From the NCBI GenBank assembly GCA_037043015.1, contig CM073327.1, positions 11,762,727-11,826,726 on the forward strand: DNA of 64,000 bases. Reading direction: 5' to 3'. Of this stretch, positions 56,929 to 64,000 are shown piece after piece. Each line of letters opens with the position of its first letter. Position 1 is the first letter of the stretch. This DNA comes from Bryum argenteum. Its lineage: Eukaryota > Streptophyta > Bryopsida > Bryales > Bryaceae. The notes under the pieces are model-generated. The model did no database searches. It was not told the DNA's origin and worked only from the letters and a program-made list of their open reading frames with translations. Made by a program: the position numbers and the translations under genes.

Positions 56929-57860
56929 TTATATATTTAGAATAATAAAATATACATCAATGGTCTCAAACATGGTCTCTATTGGATCATTCCTCAAAAT
57001 GGGTATTGACCGTTGGAATCCCTTTACTCTTTGTAAAAGGGTATTATAACGTTCGTTTGCAGGTTCACTACTGAGCAACCATAGGCCATGAGTGTATATC
57101 TCATAATCTGTGGACGAAATCTCACTGTCTTCATCAAAAGGCCCTATAATCCAAGATGCTATCCTTGATGTAACATACACATCAGTAGCTAAACTAAATT
57201 TAGCTACTTTTGATCCATAAACACTCATTAAAGATGGATCCACCCAAGGCCGTCTTATTCTATCTGCCTCCAATTCTTTTTGTGATGGATATGCATAGTT
57301 GGATAGCAGAGGAAACTCTATCTTACATGCAAATCCCCAATCACAAACACCTATGTACATATTATCTTCTTCTCTCGTGTAATAAGATGTTGTCGGGAGA
57401 CAAATCACAATGTATGCTACCATTTTTATACAGAAATAGCATACCAAATAAAAAGTGCCAAGACAATCGGATTCGTAGTCGTTGAAACAACTTCACATTG
57501 TCAGCATCCACTCCTGGCTCCATACGTGATTTTCCATTGCGCTTCAAGACCATACTTCTCAAAGTTCCAAAGATTCCACCATCGCATATATCCATGCGGT
57601 TTAGAAGGATGTATGGCAAATAATTTCATAAATAGAGGATGGACCAAAGGACAACTTGTGGCTTCTATGTTCATTGATTGAAAACTATTTCTATGAACAA
57701 TACTAATGAAGGCTTTACAAGCGTACTCCTCTTCTCTTGGAATGAAATCGACTCCTATTATGTGACACTTAAAAATCACACCGTAGCTACGTCTAGCAAC
57801 CTCCCTATTACCGTTCAAATCAATAACCTCTCGTGCATCGAGTGGGAGGAAATGCAACAA
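56929..57860 (-). pseudogene. Decayed protein-kinase gene carried by the CACTA element
   Basis: Three overlapping minus-strand frames run in kinase order. The first (57,860 down) has REVARRSYGVIFKC, a glycine-loop-like stretch, then EYACKAF with the ATP-binding Lys. The second (57,619 down) has GSIHCDLSPDNILL, the catalytic loop with Cys in place of the usual Arg of HRD. The third (57,447 down) has YIGVCDWGFACKI, a DWG in place of DFG, then RPWVDPSL and SLATDVY before the helical C-lobe. At least two frame changes break it, and no start codon region is certain. The HCD and DWG forms suggest a divergent, perhaps bryophyte-specific, kinase-like family. It is likely a host gene copied into the element and then decayed. 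Confidence 0.7.
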
Positions 57861-58457
57861 AGATCCATCTAATGGATCTTTGTTTATCCCATGTACTAAC
57901 CTACGAGGTTCAATTACTAATTCTCAAACTCGGCATCAAGCCATGAAATTTTTGTCATTAAAGAGTCAAAATTGGGATCAAAAGGATCTAAAACTTGAAG
58001 CATCCAATTTTTAAATTAGTGGTACCACTATTGACCTCCTCGCAAATAAGACTATCAAACCTCTCAAAAGACATCCGCTACCTATTTCTTTCTAACACAT
58101 TTATATCTTTTTACTATCTAAATACCTAAAAAAACTAAAGACTACTTCTAGTCTTTTTATTTTATATTCCAATTTTAGAGCTAACGCATAGATCTTCCTA
58201 TCTTTTAACCGTAGGTCTAAAACAATCTTATCTCTTTGAGAGAAGTTCCTTTCTCAAAAGACCAACAGTCTACTCCTACTCTTTTTACTTTCAGTTCCTA
58301 CTTTAATTCTAAGTCATAGATTTAGCTACAATCTACTTCTAGTTTTTTTACTTTCTATTCCAATATTGGTTGTGTGGATACAGGAGGCAAGTCTCCACGA
58401 CGGATTCCAGCGCGGAACCGTCGTGTGAGACAAAGCCTCATGTATTGTAATATAGAT

Positions 58458-58680
58458 ATTTTTTTTCAAAATTTTTTTATGCTCTATTTCATGCAGGTAT
58501 TTTTCTACATGTAGAAAAAATTTCGAATTTTTTTGATTTTTTTTTTTTGGAGTCTGGGGCGTCTTTTTACTGCCCAGAAGACTTTGAATATTTTCCACGA
58601 TGTAAAAAAATATTTTTTTTCAAAATTTTTCTGTGCTCTATTTCATGCAGGTATTTTTCTACATGTAGAAAAAATATCAA
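58458..58680. repeat. Direct repeats with TTTCATGCAGGTATTTTTCTAC
   Basis: The phrase GCTCTATTTCATGCAGG plus TTTTTCTACATGTAGAAAAA occurs at about 58,482 and 58,636, and a shorter form at 56,305. The ACATGT centre makes each a small palindrome. Confidence 0.7.
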
Positions 58681-58764
58681 AAAAATTTGAATTTTTTCTT
58701 TTGAAGAAGTGAGGATGCCCCAAAGCATCTTCGTTTTTCATTTTGCATTTTAATCAATGTCAGG

Positions 58765-58940
58765 AAAAGATTCAAAAGATTCCCAAAGATTCCCAAAGAT
58801 TCTAGAAGATTCCAAAAAGATTCTTAAATTATTTATTAAGATTCCAAAAGATTCCAAAAGATTCCAAAAGATTCCAAAAGATTCCAAAAGATTCCAAAAG
58901 ATTCCAAAAGATTCCCAAACGATTCCAAAAAGATTCCATT
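58765..58940. repeat. 10-bp minisatellite (ATTCCAAAAG)n
   Basis: The unit ATTCCAAAAG (plus strand) is repeated about eight times without change at 58,842-58,915, with looser units (ATTCCCAAAG) before. The frames read through it in both strands (KDSKRFQKIP or the reverse) are periodic artefacts. Confidence 0.95.
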
Positions 58941-59117
58941 TTTGATGAAATTTTGTTGATTCGGTCATTACACTACTCAAATCAACAAAATATATTTAGC
59001 AAACTGTTGATTTTTACAAAAAGCACAAAAATCAGTGAATACGGTCAATGCAGTGCCCCAAACAACAAAAATCAGTTGATTTTTTGTTGATTTGGTCACA
59101 GTTTCCTAGTAGTATTG

Positions 59118-62100
59118 TGAGCTCAGCACAGTCGCCGGAAAACGGAAGATGATCTTCCGTGAGGGCTAGGCAATAGTGAAGCTCTCCCGAGGCGCCACCC
59201 TCATCTGCTCCAATGCCATGTTCGCATCGGAGGCAACCCGAAGTCTGATCAGCTTTCGTGACCTCCGGGCACATGGAATTCACGTCCTGATTGCGATCAA
59301 GAACGGTGAGGAGATTCTAAACCTGATGCAAGGAGACAAGTGCCTAGCTACTGCACACTGCGGAGCTAACGACCTCTATGAGATTCCGATCTCTTGTCTC
59401 AGTACTTGTCAACATGACCATTCAACATACTCAGTTGCCATACCTGACAAGGTTGAACTTTGGCACTCGAGGATGGGCCACCCAGGAGTGACCATGCTTA
59501 GACGGATGATACATGTTTTAACGGGTCATGAAGTCTGTCTAAGTGATGCCCACAAGCTTGCAGTGTGTGAGGCGTGTGCTCAAGGAAAGCTTATCCTTAA
59601 GCCCTCGGAGTGGAAACTTCCGCAAGAGCTCCCTCCACCACTTCATAGACTTCAAGGGGACGTCTGTGGCCCCATCAATCCTCCATCCGGACCTTTCAGG
59701 TACTTCCTCGTTCTTATTGATGCTGCTGGGGTCCATTTTAAAGTCTCTTTCCTAAGCACCCGAAATATTGTCTTTTCTAAGATCCTAGCATCCTTGATTA
59801 GGTTCAAAACTCATTTTCCAGAGTATCCAGTGAAATTCTTGCGCATGGATAATGCACAAGAATTTAAGTCCCATGTTTTTGAAGATTTCTGTAAAGCCAC
59901 TGGGATTACTCTAACTTACAATGTCCCATATGAACATTCTCAAAATGGGTTGGCTGAGGCTTTTATAAAGAAAATCCAATTCATAAGCCGGCCTCTTTTG
60001 ATCCATGCTCATCTACCTTCATCATTTTGGTCACATGCTGTATTGCATGCTACTGCCTTGCTTAGGTATAGACCTACTCTACTTCTTCAACATTCTCCCC
60101 TTGAGAGTTTAACTGGTCAACCTCCTAGCGTTGTCCACTTTAGAGTCTTCGGATGTCGTGTTTGGGTCCATGTTCCAGAGCCTCAACGTAAGACTATAGG
60201 GTCCCATCGCCAAGAGGGCATCTATGTAGGATTTGACTCCCCAAGTATAATCCGTTATGTGTCCACTCAGACAGGCGTCCTACATAAGGCTCGGTTCCAA
60301 AATTGTCAATTTGAAAAAAAAGTCTTCCCTTCTCTTATCTCTCCGGGTTCTTCTCAACCCCTTGTTTTCTCTGCTCCTCAAACCTTCACAATGAATCCAG
60401 ATCCTATTACTAACCTCACAAACTCAGAAGTTAGGAAACTACTAGACCTCCAAGCCTTAGCTGAAAAGCTTCCAGATGGTTTCAATGATTCTTCTCGAAT
60501 CACTCGAAACCCTCTTCCAGGCATTGGTCTCTCTTCCATCAAACTCTTATCTAACCAAGATACTGCTCAGTCTTTACCGCCCAAAGCCAAGAAACCTAGG
60601 TTGACAAGTCAGCCCCTAGTCTCTTATTCTTTTGTATCTAGCTTAGAAGAAGCTACTGACCCCCTTACACTAGAAGAAGCAAAGGCCAGACCTGACTGGC
60701 CCCGCTGGCTTGAAGCTCTTCAGCATGAGTATGCTTCTTTGCGAAAACATCAGGTCTTTGGACCGCTTGTGACCAACTTGGATACCAAGCCAGTTGACCA
60801 CAAATTGATTTTCACAAAGAAAAGAAATGCTCAAAGGCAAATTCTCCGCTACAAAGTCCGATTAGTAGCCCAAGGTTTTGCTCAACTCCCAGGTATCGAT
60901 TACACCTCTACTTACTCTCCTGTCATGGATCCTTCTACGTTTTGATATCTGTTAGGAATGGCTGTCCAATACACGTTGGAAAGCCAACTACTAGATGTAG
61001 TAACAGCCTACATATACGGTTCTTTGGACACCGAGCTTTATATCAAGCCACCTCCTGATTTTCTCTCTCAATCTATCCCGACTGACACATCTAAGTCCTA
61101 CTCCGGTCTCAGACTTCAACGTGCCTTGTACGGCTTGAAGCAAGCTGGTCGAATGTAGTACTCTCATCTACATTCTTTCTTGATACAGCATAAATTCCAG
61201 CATGACCAGAGTTTGCTTTGTATCTTCATCCTTAGAGAGTCATCTGACTTTGCCATACTTGCCATTTATGTTGATGACATAAACCTAGTGGGTACCCCGG
61301 CAGCATGCAAGAAAGTTGTAAGTCTACTAACATCCCGCTTCGAAATGAAGTTGCTAGGGAAAACCTCCTATTGCCTTGGCTTGCAGATTGTCCATCTTTC
61401 TGATGGGAGCATATTTCTCCATCAAACGAGTTATACTCAGAAGATGTTGAAGAGATTCAACATGGACAACGCCAGCCCTTTGTCAGCTCCGATGATTGGC
61501 AGAAGTAGCACCAATGATGATCCCTATCATCCATGCCAAGACAAGGAGGAGGAGTTCACAGATAGGACGCACTATCTTTCAGCTATCGGCGCCCTATTGT
61601 ACTTAGCAACCTTTACAAGACCTGACATCTCTTTCACTGTGAGTGTCTTGGCAAGGAACAGTCAGAATCCCTCAATCAGACATTGGCGCGCTGCCAAGCA
61701 TATCTTCAGATATTTGCGTGGCACTGAAGACTTGGGACTTCACTATACCAAGAGTGAAACATCCGACATCATTGGCTACGCAGATGCTGGTTACAAATCT
61801 AATGTCACCACAAGCAAGTCCCAAACTGGCTATATTTTTCTATATAGTAATGCACCTATCTCTTGGAAAAGTGTGAAACAAACGGTGACAGCAACCTCTA
61901 CCAACCACTCGGAGCTGATTGCTTTTCATGAAGCAACCCGAGAAGCTGTCTGGCTTCGCAATCTCTACAGATTATTGATAACCAACTCGGGCCTGAAGAC
62001 TCCTATCAGCCCAGCTATCCTATATGAGGATAATGCAGCTTGTGTAGCACAAGTCGGTGCTGGATTTATCAAGAGCGATCGTGTGAAGCACATTGATCCG

Positions 62101-62270
62101 CAGATCTTCAGCTACACTCAAGATTTGGTGACGAGTGGACAAATCCAAGTGTAGAAGATTGAATCCACTCACAATGTTGCTAATCTTCTTACGAAGGCCC
62201 TTATAGCCCACACTCATCGTCGACTTCTACAAGCCGCTGGAATGCGGCTCCTACATGAGTTAAGCTAGAT
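59118..62270 (+). pseudogene. copia 2 pol: integrase, reverse transcriptase, RNase H (nonsense-mutated)
   Basis: It continues copia 2 after the CACTA insertion. The pre-integrase region has LWHSRMGHPG; integrase has LQGDVCGPINPP, FLRMDNAQEF and HSQNGLAEAF, supplying all three acidic residues; RT has VRLVAQGFAQ, YIYGSLDTELY, RALYGLKQAG and the catalytic IYVDDINLVG near 61,270; RNase H has ATSTNHSELIAFHEATREAVW and ends near MRLLHELS at 62,267. Stops interrupt a single frame at 59,168, 60,943, 61,156 and 62,152. At 61,156 a TAG stands where family members have Trp. No large deletion within pol. The motifs are intact, so inactivation is by point changes and the nested insertion. Confidence 0.92.
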
Positions 62271-62410
62271 ACACTCTTTTCCACACTTTGAGTTTTTCCT
62301 ATGAGATAGGTTTTTTACTCAAAGGTAGTTTTTAACGAGGTATCTAGTGTTTGAGGAGGAGTATATAGACACAAACACTAGTATAGTTAACTTCAGTATT
62401 CGAGGAGGAG

Positions 62411-62668
62411 TGTTGTAAATAGAATGTTCTACTCCTAGTGTAAGTTACTATACTTTTAGTTAGTTAGTGCATGTAATTAGCACCAGCCACTAACTGTGAG
62501 TTCGTGCATGAGATTAGCCCCATCCTTTAAACAAGGAGTTATAATAGAAGGATGCATGGGCAAATCATGGGTAAAACCCAAGTTAAACTTTAGTTCTACC
62601 TTCTATATAAAGTTACAGGAGAGCTAGCCTCTCCCCACTTCTTTCTTGTCAATCTCTTGCTCACAACA
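62411..62668 (+). repeat. Right LTR of copia 2
   Basis: 258 bases, preceded by the purine tract CGAGGAGGAG and followed by ATACA. A second purine tract (TTTGAGGAGGAG) lies about 55 bases upstream. Confidence 0.95.
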
Positions 62669-62673
62669 ATACA

Positions 62674-63715
62674 ATCCATGATGAAACATAGTGATTACAG
62701 AATCTTAAGCTCTAAATGTTCTAGCTAATTATAAGTCAAAAGACACATTTTTGAAATAATTGTCAAAAATGAAAATGAAGGTAAGCTATTTAAATTTCAA
62801 TTATAAAAATTTGTAGGAGAGTCATTGAAGGCCATGTGAATCAAAATATAAATTATGGAGCCTCATATATTGTGTGAAATTATAACAAATTATCACTTAA
62901 AACAAACAAAAAGATATTGTCATTTACAGAAAAAGTCAAGCCATTCATGGAGCCGACCGATGGCACATTTTTTTCTCATTCACCTCTTAGAATCCAAAAA
63001 ATGAATCAGTCACATGAGAGGGATTTTTGCTCTTCATCCGCCTTATGAATGACATGACTTCTTATGTAAAGCGTCCTTGAAAATAAGTGGAAATCAACGA
63101 GAGGGCAGAGACAATAAAAAAAACAGAAACAATAGTAATCCTCGGTGTCTTCGTTTCTATTCCGAAACAAGCACCTGATAGAACTCCTTCAAACCCGGAA
63201 GTGCTATTACAGAGGGAGGAGGTGCAAATACGGAAAGATAAGCAATGGATGAACAGAGATCGGCGGAGGTTCGAACCTGGTTGCCAGCAATGCTACTGTC
63301 GTTGCCCACCTGAGAGAGCAAGCTATGGCGATTGCGTGCCGACGGAGGCGGCCATGGCGTACGCATCGGCTTCCCGTTTCCCAAAGCGAGACTGCCCTTT
63401 CCCGAATAATCCCACACAATCTTCCAATCTCCACCATTTCTTGAGAAAAAGCCAGTAGTCCGTGCATGTCGGGTGCAGGTCCTTTTCCCCTTTCCAGGTA
63501 TGTAATCATCTCACTTAGCCGATCTCATTAATGGCTAGCTGAGAGTTTCCCGATCTGTCGTTTCATTTCTTCGATTTCAGTGACGAAGTGTAGATTAGGG
63601 TTACGAGGATTGTTTTGATTGAAATGGCGATAAGGAAATCTTTGCTCGGGAGTGGACTTTGGAGCAGCGTCAGAACTGATATTGGTGTAAATTTGGTGGT
63701 GAAGTAAGAATGTAC
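62674..63715. other. Intergenic; AT-rich repeat then unassigned sequence
   Basis: At 62.70-62.90 kb phrases such as GAATCAAAATATAAATTATGGAGCCTCATA resemble the interior of the 52-kb TTAA element. From 63.1 to 63.7 kb there are overlapping open frames of 86-123 codons on both strands without motifs. This may be a first exon or promoter of a gene beyond the window, but that cannot be shown. Confidence 0.35.
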
Positions 63716-63990
63716 AGAAACATGAGTCCATGTCGGATGCATCCGACATGGACTCATGTTTCTTTAGATTCGTACTCCAGCTGCTTATCTTCAAGTATGA
63801 GAAGACCACACTTTGTCGATCTAATCCGACTCCGCTAGCTTGAATTGAGCTGGTTTACTGTTCGATTGCGATTAGGGTTACGGGGATTGCTTTGGTAGCT
63901 GAGGTGGAGAATGCGATGATTTAGTGAAGTCTTTAGCGTGTAACCAAGGGTTTGTTAGTGGATTTTGGAGCAGTGCTAATTTTGTAGCCA
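63585..63990. repeat. Local tandem duplication around the palindrome
   Basis: GATTAGGGTTACGAGGATTG (about 63,590) recurs as GATTAGGGTTACGGGGATTG (about 63,870), and GGACTTTGGAGCAGCGT (about 63,653) recurs as GGATTTTGGAGCAGTGC (about 63,961). The period is about 280-310 bases. Confidence 0.65.
63716..63763. repeat. Perfect 48-bp palindrome with no spacer
   Basis: The 24 bases AGAAACATGAGTCCATGTCG plus GATG are followed at once by their exact reverse complement, centre between 63,739 and 63,740. It lies between two halves of a local duplication (see next). Confidence 0.95.
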
Positions 63991-64000
63991 AAATTCTCCA

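Larger units (their letters stand above)
56322..58457. repeat. Foldback arms flanking a captured kinase gene
   Basis: The left arm (56,322-56,606) and right arm (58,225-58,457) are inverted copies, sharing GGCTTTGTCTCACACGACGG, CCAATATTGGAATAGAAAG and GGTCTTTTGAGAAAGGAAC in opposite orientation. They enclose the kinase remnant and a separate hairpin. Confidence 0.85.
55886..59114. mobile_element. CACTA-type element, 3.2 kb, inserted in copia 2
   Basis: Ends CACTACTAG...CTAGTAGTA with an exact TTG target duplication (55,883-55,885 and 59,115-59,117). It lies in the protease/integrase region of copia 2; reading across without it keeps the copia frame. No transposase is visible. Contents are a tRNA-like SINE, a long hairpin, a foldback with a broken kinase gene, direct repeats and a 10-bp minisatellite. 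It is therefore a non-autonomous, gene-carrying element. Confidence 0.85.
53876..62668 (+). mobile_element. Ty1/copia LTR retrotransposon 2 (interrupted by a CACTA element)
   Basis: Two 258-bp LTRs (TGTTG...CAACA) differing at about five positions, an exact ATACA target duplication (53,871-53,875, 62,669-62,673), and a purine tract CGAGGAGGAG before the right LTR. Just inside the left LTR is CGTTATGAGCACGAG, close to a primer-binding site type used by several copia lineages. gag-protease-integrase-RT-RNase H order. It carries stops, a gag frameshift and a 3.2-kb insertion, so it is inactive. LTR similarity indicates a fairly young insertion, and the CACTA insertion is younger still. Confidence 0.95.

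Noticed and set aside
58765..58940. CRISPR array
   Set aside because: Head-to-tail units without spacers, in a eukaryotic transposon; it is a minisatellite.
58750..58980. Open frames over the 10-bp repeat in both strands
   Set aside because: Periodic translation of a minisatellite; the same repeat is open in several frames.

Overview
This window looks like nuclear DNA of a land plant with motile, flagellated sperm, most likely a bryophyte; lycophytes and ferns cannot be excluded. Host genes have short GT-AG introns. One gene belongs to the plant-only TRM/LONGIFOLIA class (DUF4378) and one is a plant LEA_2 membrane protein. A third resembles the animal/algal TSNAXIP1 class of ciliary proteins, which flowering plants would not be expected to keep. 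The rest is dominated by plant-type Ty1/copia retrotransposons, SINEs and small inverted-repeat DNA transposons. The species is not identifiable from the sequence alone.

Layout. 0.7-4.2 kb: a broken gene of the DUF7869 transposase-like class. 4.8-31.7 kb: an eroded tandem family of a small secreted-protein gene (minus strand). Only the copy at 30.8-31.4 kb is open. The copy at 21.2-21.7 kb is almost identical but has a one-base deletion, and two older copies survive as scattered flanks and fragments. Transposons have been inserted between and into these copies: a copia element with both LTRs (11.39-17.05 kb) carrying an antisense F-box ORF, a large foldback containing a truncated SINE, a hAT-type MITE, a pair of 257-bp MITEs, a CACTA-type MITE and a TTAA-flanked CCC...GGG element. 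33.5-47.7 kb is the gene-rich core: a 16-exon EF-hand/TSNAXIP1-like gene (minus), an LEA_2 membrane-protein gene (plus) and a four-exon TRM-like gene (minus). 47.8-53.5 kb is intergenic with repeats. 53.5-62.7 kb is a nested set: a SINE, at whose edge a copia element inserted (258-bp LTRs, ATACA target duplication). That copia is interrupted by a 3.2-kb CACTA-type element which holds a foldback carrying a decayed protein-kinase gene. 62.7-64 kb is unassigned but contains a perfect 48-bp palindrome.

The three core genes probably serve unrelated jobs: sperm axoneme or centriole work (inferred), membrane or stress function, and microtubule organisation. The most unusual content is in the mobile fraction: host gene pieces carried by elements (F-box in copia, kinase in a CACTA/foldback), piggyBac-like TTAA ends in a plant, and the secreted-protein family that decays by insertion, minisatellite growth and single-base deletion.
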